From positions 113,140,256 to 113,204,255 of the forward strand of contig NC_134366.1 of the NCBI RefSeq assembly GCF_035582795.1: a stretch of 64,000 nt of DNA. The letters are read 5' to 3'. The translations under genes were made by a program, and so were the position numbers. This DNA comes from Mycteria americana. Its lineage: Eukaryota; Chordata; Aves; Ciconiiformes; Ciconiidae. Of this stretch, positions 1 through 15,000 are shown one piece after another. The stretch's first letter is position 1, and each line of letters opens with the position of its first letter. The notes below the pieces were generated by a model that saw only the letters and a program-made list of their open reading frames with translations, was not told the DNA's origin and did not search any database.

Positions 1-99
1 AAACAGAGTACATGTCAGAATCCAACTATTAGCTTTCTTCTGGATCACATTGAAGGATGCCAGGCGTCAGTAACTCAACTTGCTTCATTAATTATTCAG
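1..99 (+). CDS. RTTN: RTTN exon, partial at left window edge
   Basis: The frame is open from base 1 for 33 codons (begins [20 protein letters not shown]) and ends ATTATTCAG before a gtattt donor. The exit phase is 0. The acceptor of this exon lies outside the window. Confidence 0.85.
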
Positions 100-3000
100 G
101 TATTTAAAATTTGATGATGTGATTGCAGGATATATTTTTGCATTTTTTTATTTTGTTAAAAAGGAATGTAGTTACCTAATGAAAAATTGTTTCCAGTTAT
201 GAATCAAGACGTCTTTAATTTGAGACATCTATTACAGTCATTTTTGAAATTCATGTAATAAAGCAACTTCTAGGAAGTACCTTGCAAAGCAATTATGCTG
301 CAACAGCATGGTATAAAATCTTTTGTAGAGAAGATGATACCTAGATAGATAGAATATGTTTGGCCAAATACTGATATGCTTTTTTTTTCTGCTTTTCCAA
401 ACGTGTAATGAGATTTTAAAGGTTCGAGTTGTAGTTATCCCCATTGTAAATGACAGCATTGTTGTTCTTAATATCTGCCTTTGTCAAAATTGTGAACCAA
501 AATGAATCATTAAGCCTTCTAGTTCATTCCCTGATAGTGTAAGATTAGTGTTGTTGCACTTAAGGAGCATATATTAATGTACTTTCCAAGCTAGTTTTAA
601 ACTGTCCAGGTAGCATATTTTCACTAATTCTTTTAGGAACTTGTTGCCTGACAGAATATATATTGGTGACAAGATGTTTTTTTCTAGATACTTATTCTGA
701 GTGTTCTGTCTTAATGTAATCCTGTTATTCTTATTTACGCTTTTATATACTGTCCTAAATTATTCTTTTACCTCCTTTATATTTACATCCTTCACTTATT
801 TACAGACTGTTAAAATATCTTCCATTACTTAGTAAGATGAAAAGTTATATGTGAAATTTGTGTCTAATTTATTTTCCCTCACAAACTGGTTCATCTGTAT
901 ACTCATTATCCTTCTTTAAATTATGTGCAGTTTGTCACTGTAACAATAATAGTGATCCATGATGAGAAGTGTAGTGTTTGAAAGACGCACATTTCATGTA
1001 ACATAATGTAGCTCATGATTTCTGATGTTCTGGAGTCAGTGTCTTGTAATTTTTTTTTTTTTAATAAGAATCATATTTAGTACTATTTTGCTATGTAAAA
1101 CATAATTTTTTCAACATGTATTAGTGCATATTGGATGGTGTAACCAAAATAATGCTGTCTTAGTATCACTTCATCTCATCTTTTCCGATGGTTGCTGAAT
1201 TATTGTAGAATAACCTAACTCCTACCAAGACTTGTCCTGATCTAGCTAAGATCTGTCACATAACCTATGTTTCTCTGCTGCTGTGTTACGCTACTGTGGC
1301 TCTATAGCATTTATTGGGGCATAGTGGTCTGTCCACTGACAACCTGGTGTCTTTTAGGGAGGAGAAACTTCCTAAGAGGATCTTTCTTGGCATCACTGTA
1401 TAGGCCACTAAAACGACAATTCCCTATCTCTTTGGCAACTAATTCCAGATAATTTAAGTGCATAGAGATTTCCTGTGAGGACATGATTTTCAGGGACTCT
1501 AACAGGAGGACAGGGGCACTTAACTGAAATCCCATAATTTGCTAAATATCCTGGTAGGTTTTTGTATTTAATGCTTATATATGTGCCTAAAACTGAAATC
1601 CTTGGCACTGGCACAAAAAATGCGATTGCATGAAAGTATGTCAGGCAAAGATGTTTTCTGTTGTAAGTCACATTCCTCTATTTTCTTACAAGTATACATA
1701 ACTGAATACCAATCTTTAGCAGCAAAAAATGATTATTCTTATGGTGACAGCAGAAAGAGTCTATACAATGAAGAATTAACTGCAGCCAGGCTAATGAAAG
1801 AACATCAGACACTGGCATAGTTTGAGTATTGTAGGAGATAGGAGCGTTTAACTTGCTCTTCAACTGTTCAGAGCTGTAGATGGACATTGCATTTTGTTCT
1901 TAAAGAGTTCAAAAGATAACCTATGCTGTCTGAGCTTTATAATACATGAAAGGGATATAGCTGCTACGATCCCCAAAAAAGGGTAACAGAATTAGGAAAG
2001 GAACAGCTTCAATTTTTTAGAGCAAAGTACATATATTTATTTACTCCCCACCCCCGGTGGTCATTGAGAGGCAGTTGAAAGAGAAGCCCATAGGCCATAA
2101 AGTAAGTAAAGTAATGTAAAGTAAGCTATTAAAAACAAAGCAAAACAAAAAAACCCCAAAAGATTTAAACATTATCTTTCTTCAAGAGAAACACTCAAGC
2201 AAATAACTGACTAACATAGAAAAGGCTGTGAGAGAATTTTTAAACAATCAGTCATCACTGTTAATCATTCTAATTACATAAAATCTACAAAATAGGTGAT
2301 ACGCAATGGCAAATGCTAACTTAGGACCTTGTCTTCAGGTGTGAATATTAGCTGACCAGGTCCTAAATTAGTATGCATTATTGGATACAACCAATTTAGT
2401 AAATGCACATGCTGACTTTGAAAGGTTTTGGTGCTTTTGTGTACGTAAACTTTAACCCTTGTATACATGTTTTCAAGATCAGAAGTAAAAGTAATAAGGA
2501 AACCATAATCCAGACATAAAGTCTCAAATTTAGGCCCTACCTTTTTTTTCTAGATATAAAATGTAAAACATTTTAGGCTGTGATCTCCCCTTCAACTAAC
2601 TTACAGTAGGTGCAGACTAACATAGCTGGATCTGTTGTGGGTTTATGGGACATCTAAATTTATTATACATCATAATTTCAAAAAAGAATTAGAAGTATCA
2701 ATTCTCATGTTAATACTTTAATGCTAGTAGTTTAAAACTATAGAATCTTCTGGCAGAAGGCAGCATAGAGTACATGTACATGGAGTTGTTATTTTCCATT
2801 CAAGTAGTAGTTAATCATCAATTAATTATTAATTATTTAATTGCTCCCTATGATTGACATAAATTTTCTTTTTTATTATAAACTGGAATTCTTGGTTGCA
2901 CAGTAAGGAAAAAATGCATAAAGGAGCATGCTTCAAGAAAGAATGGAATTTTGCTAGGTTTTAAGATAAAATTTAGAAAATAGATGAAATTAAAACGTTT

Positions 3001-6000
3001 TAAAAAGATACAAATAAAGGACAACTCACCTTAATTATTTAATTGGTTCTAATCAGCCACGTAATACTTAATTAAAGGAAAATACCCAAAAGATTGACAT
3101 GGAAATATTTTTTTTTTTTAATTACTAAAATATTCCTAACTACTAAGAAAAAATAAAAATAGCTAGCAACTTAATAGGGCAAAAGCCTTTGAGTGGATAT
3201 ATCACAAAATCTACATTTTAGGTTATGCAGGATTGAAGGAACTCAACATTTTGTTTTTTCCTGGCTTGTGTAAATTAGCATCAAGTTTAAACTTTAAACT
3301 TTTTATATTTTTAACTACTCAAACATCTAAATTCTTTAATTTGAAAAGAAACCACCACCTAACAGTACAGAAAAACAGTTAATTTACTTAGAACATTCTT
3401 GTGTTGCTGATAACTTTGAGATTTCACTTGGGATCTAATAAAACCAGTTGTAGTCTAAATGTGATGGGTTTTTTTTTTCTTAGCTATAAATGCAGAACCC
3501 AGTCCCTGCTTTGGTGCTTTAATTTGGTGTCAGTTGTCCTTATCAATGAAGTTTGGTTTGTTTTTTGTTTTTTGTTTTTTTTTTCCCAACTTATTAACTT
3601 ACTAGTCTTCATCCCTTGACCTTTTCAGTCCTGGTTACACTGAACACTTCAATAAATGATAACCCTAAAGCATACAACGATATTTTATTGCATATTAAAA
3701 TTTGAAAAATTTCTTAAGCAATTACTAGCTGGAGGACTAAAGCCAATAAAAGGTGATATATGTGATGTATGTGGAGGTGTAAAATCTATGAGGTCCTATG
3801 GCTAGGTACTCATGAGATTTCTGTCTGAAGTATTCAGTTTTTCTTAAGATGCTGCATTTTTAGCTAACTTTAAAATATGTTTTTCTTTCTACTGTGATCC
3901 AGCAACAGTTCTTATTTTACTATATGCTTCTGATTACAATGCATACCGTTTTCCGTTATATTGGATGTCAGTATTGGAATGATATTTTAGGGAAAATTGC
4001 TAGATGGACAAAATTCTCTAGTGGATAATACATAAAGCACAGACAGCTCCTTGTCTTTCAACTATCTTGTTATATGACTCCAAATAAATATTCCTTTGAA
4101 AGCACAGAGATTACATTTATGTTATTAGAAATACAGTGATGCTCACAAAGGCCTCACAAAAATAAGACAAACTACCATTTTTCTCTGGTTGGAAAGATAT
4201 CTAAAAAAAATTATCTGTGTGTCAATGGTATTTTTATTCTAAAGAATTTCACTGATATTTAATGTCTCTTCTTCATCATTGTGTTGAACAAAAGTGAGAT
4301 TGCACTAAAAGCATGTCAGTGAATTGCCTGCAATAGCAATCCTGAATATTAGGAAAGGTCTGGAATGCTAGGTCTGGGAATCTAGGCTTTAGGAAGGTAG
4401 CATGTTAAGAAAAGAGTAAGAGGAGTGGGCTTAGGAGAGAAAAAAAAAATAAAATTAACATTTTGATTTAAAAAAAACCACAAACACTTCAATGCAGACA
4501 GACTATAAACATGAATATAGAGAGGGAGAACTCTGGTTAGGAATCATCACTATATTTAGTGATGAATCATCCAAAGGAAAATATAGACTATGACAACATA
4601 TTTATAGATATTAGTACTACTTTTAATATGGTCACTTTTTTGGTAATGAAATTGCATTATTTGTAGGTCTGTGAAAGGAAATCTTCAAAGGATGTGCTGA
4701 AAGAAGTTGCTACAAATGCATTGCTGTCTCTATTAGCTGTCAGTAAAATTGCACAGAAATGTGCTTTGGAAGGTGAGCATTTCAAAATGTATGTTAAATG
4801 ATTTATGAATCAAATGCTTGCAGGTGTTTTACATACTTTTTAAATCATCATGTTTTCTGTCAAAACAAAAGATCTAGTTTTCAGTGGCATTTTTTTTCAG
4901 ATTTTTACAGAAAAAAACTTATTAATAATTAAAGTTTTCAGTTACAGATAAAATATTATGTTGTAGCCAGTCTAAAAATTTGTGGCAAAATCACAGCTCT
5001 GTGTTAGAGTGAGAAGAGACCTGTGAGCTTTTACTGCTAGTGGCATATTCATCGGTTTGAAACTGGAGATTTTGCACTGGCAGCATCTTCCATTTCTTGT
5101 TTCACGCTATGCCAATACAGGTTTGTAGGTGAAAGTATGCCCTGTGTTTTCAGTTATGGCTGTACCTAGACAAGAAGAGACTTCTTTTTCATGGCTTTGT
5201 TCTTCCCTGCCTCTTTGTTTCTTTCTTCCCATTTTACAGTTGAAGTAGGACCTTCTTCCCCTGAAATGCAATATCTTTCATGCCTAAGGTTTTTACTTTA
5301 CAGTAGTAAAACAAAATTAAGAAAAACCTCTAATCAAAGGCTTTTTGTGCCCACTAGAACACAGAGGGAAGTGGTTAATTTGCATTTCTCATGTATCATG
5401 CATTTAATACCTGCCAATCAGCCCAAGTGCACTTTGTCTTGGGTGCTTTCTCATTACTTGCATCTCTCTGTTGGTTTGTTTGGTCCTTTAAACCTACACT
5501 ACACTGAAATAGATAGCCTAGATATATCTGCTCAATGTCTGATCCCAGTAGTGGGAGAAAACTCCGAACTTCAAATCTTATGCTATATACCTACTTTCTG
5601 CTCTTTCCCAGTGTATTGGTGGTCTACTCAGCCCTTGCTTCAATCAGGGTTCTTTTTCTGTTGATGACCCACTAGATCATCTAAGGCCTGACATCCTGTG
5701 AAGGCACTACCAGTGCATGAAATGCATCATGTTCTGTGCTAGAGCAGCCTTCAAGTCATCCTTGCTGTGATGTAACAGAAATCTTAGAAAAGAGGAAGAG
5801 AAGTTCTGGGGTTCAAATCAATGTCCCGAAGCTATCTGTAGCTCTAACATCACCTGTTCAGCTCTTAAGGACTACTTTTTAAGATACAAATGCAAACTCC
5901 TGCACCTGGAAAGGAACAAGCCCTTACAGCAGTACAGGCTGACTGGGGAGCTGAAAAGGATCTTGAGGTCTTGGTAGGCAGCGAGCTGAATGTGAGAAGA

Positions 6001-9000
6001 CTAACAGCATCCTGGGCTGTATTAACAGGAACACAGCCAGTAGATTGAGGGGAAGGAATTATCTTTCCTCTACTTAGCACTTGTTAGACCAAATCTAGAA
6101 TAATGCATCCAGTTTTGGCCCAGGACAAGAAAGACATCAACAAACTGGAGCAAGTTCGGCAGAGGGCCACCAAAGTGGTTGTGTCCAACTGTCCTTAGAG
6201 GAGAGGCTGAGGGAACTGGCCTTGTTCAACCTGGAGAAAAGAAGGTTTCAGGAGGACCTAATAGCAGCCGCCTTGTACGCATGAGGTTTTGAAGAAGACA
6301 GAGCCAGGTTTTTCACAGCAGTGCATGGTGTAGGAGGATGAGAGAGAATAGGCATAAATTGAAACGTGAGGGTCAGACTGGCCATAAAGAAATGTTTCCC
6401 CATTGAAGGCAGTCAAGCAGTGGCTAGACATACTGTGCAGTCTCTGTCTTTGGACATTTTCAAGACCCAACTGGATAAGGCCACAGGTAAACCTTGCCTG
6501 ATCTTATAGCTGACTCTGCTTTGAGCAGGAGGTTGGACTGTATCACCTTTGGAGGCCACCTCTTCCAACTTGAATTATCCCATGAGCCTATGATCTTGTA
6601 ATACATTAAAGACTCTAGATCCCAAGAAAAGAGCCTAACTCAACATTTTACACTTTGAGTCAACTGAACATTTTCTTTCATTTGTCGCACCTCAGATGCA
6701 GCAAATCTGCTGCTGTTACGGAAGAGTTGGGCAAGATAAATGTATGCCCTAACGTCTTGAAGCTTCAGTCTTCTAGGCAGTGTCATTGAAGGTATCCTGA
6801 AGAGTTATGAGTTGCTATCCTCTTCCTCCCAAATCATCCTCCCCTCTCCATCTTATCAGTCCTTCCTTTGGGCATTCCTCTCACAGTCCTCTGTAAGAGG
6901 ACTCAAATGTATTCTTGCTTCTCGAGATCATTCAACTAGATGCACTCCATCTCGGAGACTGTTAGTTACTTCCTGATATCAAGAAGTTAACAATATAGTA
7001 TGAACTCATAAAATTTGGACATCTGAATCTTTAAATCTCAGTTCAGGAGGATAACAGTAATCAAGATCATTGCAAGAAAGATACATTATGTTTCCTAAAA
7101 TATTTTTGATTGTGAATGAACTTCTAAATGTTAATATTTTTTGTCTTCCAGTTGACCTGATAGACAGCTGTATAGAAAATATGAAACATATTCATGCACA
7201 GCTGAATTTGGATTCCCTAAAGCCTGGGAAAGCACAGAAAAAAAAGGTAACTATAAAAACCAAAAGACTGATATGATAAGGCACTTCCCAGCTCTCTTTT
7301 GTTTGCTTTGGTTTTTTTTTCTTGAGGTAGATACTGTTGGTATCTGTCATGGGTGAGGCAGAGTAAATGGCAACTTGTAGTAGATCTGGATACTGGGGCT
7401 TCTTTAAGATTCGATGATTTTAGAGCTTTTACCAACTTGATTCTCTCACACACTCGCTCTCCCACCCAGAGTTATGTTCACTAGGTCTCAACTTCCTTTT
7501 CCAACATGGAGATGACTGCTGGTTCAGGAAAGTCAGGCAGAAAATCACATCAGTTCATGCTTTGCAGCTACTCAGGCATCAGTCTTGGGTGTTACTGGCC
7601 AAAGCCCCTGAACATGCACTGGTGTTTGTCTCCATGCATCTCTCTGGTCTCCAGGATTTTCTCCCACTTGCAGGATTATTCCTCCAGCCAGGATCTTCAC
7701 ATTCTTCTTTTTGGGCCCATTTCTTTCATTCAGAGACCATTTCTTTTCAGGAATCCTTCTTTTCACCACCAGCTTTTCTTTCCAGAACTCTAAGCTCCTG
7801 GTTACCTAATCTAAATAATCTATGTGCAAAGTACCACACATGATCAGCTTCGAATTAGTGGTTCTGTCTCATGTCTTTTCATTAATTGGAGGATTCAGGA
7901 CTTCCCACTTTTAGTCCAGGTTACCAGAATTAGCAACTGGTTGAAGCCAGCAAGTAGCAGGCTTCTGATTGAGAATTCAAAAGTTCAGTTTTGGACATTC
8001 ACACACATACATGTTCATCCACTTGTCACCTGTCAGTGCTTGCAATTTATGATATTTATTTAGCATACAACAATATCTAAGAGTACTGTATTATTTTCAA
8101 ACATAGTTGGACCTTCAGCCTTGACTTCCTGGTCCTATCCAATCCAGCTAATTTTTCCCATCTTGTTTCCACAATAATAATTTTTCTGTTTCTCAGGTTT
8201 TCTTTCTCACTGTCTTTCAACCAGTGCTAGCCATTTTGTTTTTTTCTGTTCCTGTACCAGTCAATCTCCCTCCCACCCCACAACCAGTTCCAGTCTCCTT
8301 GCACGTGTAAGTCATAGTTTTTTATTCTCTACCTTCTCATATTATCTGACTTCCAATTCTAATTATTTTTCTGTCCTTCTGCATACTTGGTCTGGATGTC
8401 TTGGTCTCTTGTCATCAGACTCAATTGTTCCTGGCTTTAACTTCTTGTCAGAGATTTTTTGGTTTTGGGTTTTTTTTGTTGTTTGTTGTTTTTGTTTGTT
8501 TGTTTGTTTTTTAACCTCATACTTTCACTCCTTCCACTGCCTGCACTCCCAGTTTCTTCTCTCCATTCACAATTTCTTTGTTTAGCTTTTTTTTTAGCCA
8601 TCCTTCCAGTTGTTCCGGACTTTCACATCACTCAGCTCTTCCTTACCACGTCTAGACATAGATTATTTCTTACCATCATACAACAGTTTCATAAGATTTT
8701 TGTTGCAATCTGCTTGTTTTCTACCACTTTCATCTAAGAGAATTACTAAAATACAGACAATAACCTCTGCTGTCAAGTTTGATATCTTGTCCACTCCCAC
8801 ATAAAGCAGAAATTGCAGAAAACATCTTCCTGCAGCATATTTCTGCATTGTTTGAGCTCGATAGTATTTTTTTCTGAGGCGTTGGCACAAACAGACATTA
8901 GCCTTGATTTGTGAGAGCATGAAACCATGTTTTATAACAATGAGCTCTTAAAAGAATTTGAGTTTGACTCTGACATTTGAAGGCTACAATATTTTTTCTT

Positions 9001-12000
9001 GAGATCTCCTAAACACATTTATTGTCCCTTCTTCAAGGGTGGAGGCTGAAAGGTGTCCAGCCCTGGCTATGTCCAGTAAGGTTGAAGTCAGCTGGTTCTT
9101 TATATTTCTTGGGTTGAGAAGGGAGAAGCTGGGGACATTTGCTCCTCTGCTAAATGTAGAAGGAATTTAAAACTTGAAAGAAATTGAAGGAAAGGAGCCT
9201 CTGAGAGAGGTCAGAAAGACTGTTTATGTTTAATTAAGAATTATTTGAAAGGGATTTGCAAAAGACTTTGTGGCAGATTTCCCTGATGAGCTGAGACTGT
9301 AGGTCGCTACATCATATGTAAGTGTGCTGTTCATCATATGTGGTGCATAACAACAAGCAATCTAGTTTCATGTGAGGGAAGCTGAGACATTGCTTTCATA
9401 GTCAGGTTTAGCTGATCATTCACAAAACTGCCCCTCAGCCCACTTTGAGGCACAACTCTCAAAGTGAAGTTATCAGAGCTTCTTTTCTTTTTCTCTTTCT
9501 TTTCTTTTAACTGTTGGGAAAAATGTGTTTGATCTAGCTTCATTCTCAGGGCTGAAGCATTTTACCTGATACTCCTTTTCTTTCACAATAATTACTGTGA
9601 TGCTAACCAAGGTCATGAAGTATTTACAAATAGCCAAGCTTTCAAAAAAACCCCTCAAAATAGGATCTTAGTAAAAATCAAGATATCCTAAAATAAATAA
9701 ATAAATACAAACAGTGCCATCAACAGAATCTATAACTTTTTCAACCTCCTAGAAGTTTACACATTAAGTGTAAGTTGTAGCTTGTGACATTTTATAGGAT
9801 TTAGTGCTATTTGTATTTATTAAATAAATTAATACATATGGAAGTTCTTGAAGGAACATCTTAGAGTCAGCGTTTTATTTAGCTAAAAATGAGACAAACC
9901 AGTCATAAAATGCATTTGTAATGATGACGTGTATGTTTCTATTTCATCTCCTACGCCTGACTTACATTAACTTTTTTGATAGACTTTTACTTCATCTCTA
10001 AATGTCATCAACTGTAGATGATATGATTTATAATCAAGCATTGTTGCTTCACCTTGTCTGAGATTAAGCATGAATCCTATTTTACATTTTTGTTCCTTTA
10101 TGCCTGATAAAACAGAAATAGTTTCCTGTGGTGAACAAGCTTATTGGAATTTGAACATCTTTCAGAAGTGGTTTAGTATGTCAACTGTATAGAAGTTAGG
10201 TCAGCCATCATTAGCCTTTTAGTGTCACAGCACTATCATGAAGATAGATTTTTTTGTTTACTTGTGTACTTGAATCTCAGTATAGTACCTCACTGTGCAA
10301 AGGTCTGTATTTATCTTTGTAATATTCTTATCAGGCTGGAAACTATTTCTGTTACTAAGGATAGTGAACTAAGACACTGGGAATATAAGGATGGCGTGGT
10401 CTGACCAAATGTAGAGATCTGCAAGACAGAGCTAGTTTATCCTTGGTTTTATGTAAGGAAGAAAAATAGGTGCTTCTAGGGAGTGATTCATTTGACTTTA
10501 GATGTCTGCTTTAGGATGGAACAAATACCCAGAAAGTGTTCCCACCCATTCTTCATTAGTTGTAACAGAAATAGAGTTCTACATTACAGATCTCTGCATT
10601 TGGCCAAATCAGTGCCCCTAGAAATAGTATCTGTGGGTTATAAAGAGAGATGAGAATGACTCCAAGTAACTTGTTATAAATATCTTTAGTATACATGTTT
10701 AAAGCTAGCTGAGATGAATCCTACCTGAGATCAGAAGGAAACTCTGCTGAAGAGATGTTACCCAAATGTTGATGCCTTAGATTTGCACCTCTCCTTTGAA
10801 ATCTCTTTCCTCATTGTACAAAATTCATTCTGGTCTTATGTTGGTGATCTTCAAATATTTTTCTCTGGATAGGAGGATAACCTTATCAAGCAGTTAAGGT
10901 GTTCTATGCAGCTCCTCAGAAACTGCCTCTTTCGAAATGAAGAATGCAAAGTAAGTATTCTTATACTAAAATAGTGTGAGCACATTCAATTAGTGAATGA
11001 AGATCATAATTTTTTTTTCTACTTTGAAATTATTTTCAAGCTGACTAAATTTAAGCTTGATATTAATGGCAGGAAGTACTTCAAATTTCATTATTATTCC
11101 CACTTCCTAAGAATATTTCATACATGCATTAGGAACTCAATGTTCACATTGAAACATCATCTCCCAAAGGTTTCAGATGGCTATCATCCTTTATGCCCAC
11201 TTCTGCTTTGCTTAAATCAATAATTCCAATTTTCAAAGCATATAATGTGAAAAATGGATGTGAAGAAAAGTGTGGGGCCACAAGAAAGGCACATGGGAGA
11301 TACACTTCACATCTTGGAAAGTAGTTTCCTCTCCTTATTCCTCTCTCCTTTTTTCCTTTCCCTTTCTGAAAGACAAAAAAACCCCCCCCAAAACAAAGCC
11401 TAAATAATAATTTGCCATTTACTTTTCTTTGGCTGAGTTAAATTACACTAATCCTGCAAGGCACAATTTTGTTTTCATCTTGGTTTGGTTTTTTTTTTTT
11501 TTCCCATCATTTTTCTTGCTCAGAAACTTGTTTTGAATTTCTTCTTTTCATTTCACATTCTTTGTCTTTTTCTCTGTGCTTTTCAATTTCTTTTCTACTT
11601 CAGTTCTGCTGTTTTTTTCCATGGGGAAAATACTACATTACTTTTTTTTTTCCTTCTTTCTGTATTCTTTCTTTCTGATCACTATTCTTCCTCTTTCTTA
11701 TTGCTGATACCTTTCACACATTTGTTTGCATTTTCTCTTTCACAGTTTAATTTGTCTTGGTATTGTGATACAACTTATGCTACTTTTAGCAAATACATTG
11801 GTGGAACCACAGGACTTCCAGACCTTCCAGAAGTACCCCTATTGAGGGCATGTGTTAGCATTCTTTTTGTATACAGAACACCATGTAAATTATGGACCTG
11901 AATAAGCCATCTGGTTATCCCTAAGGTCCCCATAACTTGGTTGTGCCATAATCTGAGATAAGGTTATTGTGGAATATATTTCTTGTTTTGATCAGGGGTC

Positions 12001-15000
12001 TGCAGAGAGAATTGCTTGGAGGAGAGAAGGAGGTTGCTGTTGATAACTGAAGTTTTCTATCATTTGCTCTGTAGAACTGCACACCTCTATTTCCATGCTT
12101 TTTGAGTTCCAATTATTAATTTAGTTGGAGTAGAATAAAACTTTAGAATAGGTAGCTCTTGAGCAATCACAGTTGGAATGAATAAATCTTTACTTTTGTT
12201 TGCATGTCTCAGTAATTAAAACGTGTGCTGGTTTTGACTGGGATAGAGTTAATTTCATTAGTGTTGAAATGAGGGTGTCAGTTCTCCATACAATCTTTTA
12301 AAGCAAACTAATGGGACACAATAAGATAAGAATATGCTTTTCCTACTCTATTTATACTTCATTTTCAAAGTATTTAATAGTATAGTAGTTTAAATTCTTC
12401 CTCATGTTCTTGTAGATGGCAGCACTCAAAGCTCATGTTGTTCCCGTTCTGCATTCACTATGGCCGTGGTTTCTAATAGATGACTCCTCAATGCAAATAG
12501 CTCTGCATTTGCTTTGTGTCTACACTGCAAACTATCCTGCAGGTATGAGAGTCACTCTATGATGTAATACATCAAAATATTTAACCAGAATAATTAAGAC
12601 AGAAAAGCATAATAAAGGGAAAAGAATGTTTATTACTACCATAAGAGGAAAGTATAAAAGCACTGGTCCATCAAAGTCTATCAAGAGGTTTGATTTTGAT
12701 ACATTCAAGACTTTTGTTCGGATCCTATTTCAGTCTGTTGGATTTAGCAAGAGTACAATTGTATTAAAGGATTAAACAGCATTTAATTCAAACCATTGTG
12801 TTTGAAGGTTACACTGAAAGTCCTGCCTAACTGAATAGTATACTGTAGAAATACTGCTCTAGGAATTCTCTCACAGGGAACAGTGTATCAGTACTTTATA
12901 CAGTTTGTAATTCAGCCCTAATTGAGAATATTCTGGTTTTGAAACACTCAATAATCTAATTTAATTCTGTATTAAATTTCTTCCATTTATTTATGCATTG
13001 GGCTTAATAGCTTGTATTTGTATATTTTTCATAAGGATTCTCTTCTTCATTTGAGGAAACCCTTTATTTCCATTGATGAGTAATTATCCCCACTACTAGA
13101 AGCCTGTTCTTTTTTCTAGTATGAATTTGTCTCATTCCATATCCTGGTTATTGACTCAGATAATGATTTGCTAGTGGCTTGAAGAGACGTATAAGTATCT
13201 GTTGATTTCTCCCTGTCAAGATACCATGAAAGAGTTAGAATGGTTAAAATATATTAACTGAACAGTCTCTGAGCTTTTTTACCCTCTTTTTAAGTTAATG
13301 TCTCCAGACCTTAAATGAGCTTGCAATGATTTTTTTCATAAAAACATTTTTTTAATATGGGCTGAAGAGAGGTCAAATATGTATTAGTCAACCACAAGAT
13401 ATAAAATTAAAATGTAATGTCCTGTGATGTACTGGAAATCAAGCTGAAGTTCTGAGAGTCTTGTTCCTTAACTCTGACTGACTCTAAGCTGCATTTTTAC
13501 TTTCCTTGCTAATAAGGCCAAGTGGTTTTAGATTAATCATGTTTTTTCTTTCTGTTCAGAATAGTTGGCTTATGAAGTGACCCAAACTTACCTACTCTGA
13601 ACTGGTTAACCACTTCCCCTTAGCGTAGTCAGACAAAGAAATGCATGTAGGTATTTGTAACAGTTAAAAACTGTCTCATTTTTATTTACTTTTGCCATGT
13701 AAGAAGTTAACCGTTGTTGCAGATGGCAAATGCCACTAAATAAAAAGGTATATATGCATATTTGTGCATAAACATCATGTTGGTAACTTAGTTGTTCCCT
13801 GCTGCTGTATTAATTTGAGCTTGTATCTCTCTAGCATAGGATTTTGCATGCTACTGTGGTACAAGGTAATGACAGATGCAGGCAGTGCTTTTATTTCTCA
13901 GGAAAATATTTTAAGAAACTTATTAAACCTTTCAGATGTAGAGACACCTCTTTTTCTGAACCAGTTTCAGAGGGTCCCTTCAGATTCTGATGCCAAATAA
14001 TTGTATAATGCCTTAGATACAATGTTCTGTTTTTTAAGGAGACTGTCTGAGATGGAGCAATGGCTTCTGTTTAATAGCAGAATTGCCTCTTTAGATTCTA
14101 GAACAATAGGACAGTAGACACCTATTCCAGTAAACCGCTGCATTCAGGCATGTTTCTATTCAAAGCATGACCCATTGACTTCACTGTGGGTCAAAGAAAA
14201 GAAACTCCAGTCCTTTCAAAAGTCCCATCTCAATCTTTGAGCTGTTAGACTGCTCTTTCTATAGATGTTTTGGTTTTTTTTTAATGTATATTTGCATTTC
14301 TCATATGATAAACATTTCATTTCTTTAAGGTTGTGCTTCACTTTGTTGGGCCAGTAGTGGACAATCATCACTTCCATCTGCACGAAGTGCAGCTGGCAAT
14401 TCATTAATGCATAACATCTTGAAATTGGCTTCCCAAGTGTCAAATGATAACAGCCCAATTCAGCAGGTGGTCTTTTGTCTTCTTTCTAACCTTGCTCTGT
14501 CTCATGACTGTAAAGGCATTATTCAGAAGGTAAGTAAATAATATTAATGATTTTAGCAATGTGATGGATGCATTTTCCTTTTTAATAAACCCTCATATTT
14601 CAATATGGAGTGTCCTGTGATCATATAGAGATGCTTCTGTGAGAATCAAAACGATTGTGTCTTCTCAGTTAGTTGTGTTACTGTTCCCTAAGTGCAGCAT
14701 TCATAGTCTGGACAGAAACAGCATATAGAACTACACAATTTTTGCTAGAGCTTTTTATAACCTCTCAGTTTCAGTGGGGTGTAAAATTTTTAATACCCAT
14801 ATATATTGATAGCAATCACTAGTGGATCATGAAAGTGAGCATACAGTAGAACAAACTGCATGTGAGTAAAAAAGAAATTAAACATTGTAGAAATTATTAA
14901 GTATACTGTGTGAAACATAATCTTTATAAAAATTACAGTTTTAGAGAAGATGTCCTACATGTCAGTAATTGGCTGTTAGGTAGAAATCTATTCTTATTAT

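Larger units (their letters stand above)
7247..10872 (+). other. RTTN intron
   Basis: An intron of 3.6 kb. The part 8100-8700 is pyrimidine-rich on the + strand and includes a GTTT microsatellite. An AAAT run lies near 9693-9708. No other gene or repeat family was identified. Confidence 0.75.

Noticed and set aside
5191-5664. 157-codon open frame on + strand
   Set aside because: Lies within an RTTN intron, resembles no family I know, has no splice logic and a composition like the flanking intron.
11469-11901. Overlapping Phe/Ser/Leu-rich open frames (69 and 138 codons)
   Set aside because: Low-complexity pyrimidine-rich intron sequence, which keeps stops rare; no domain.
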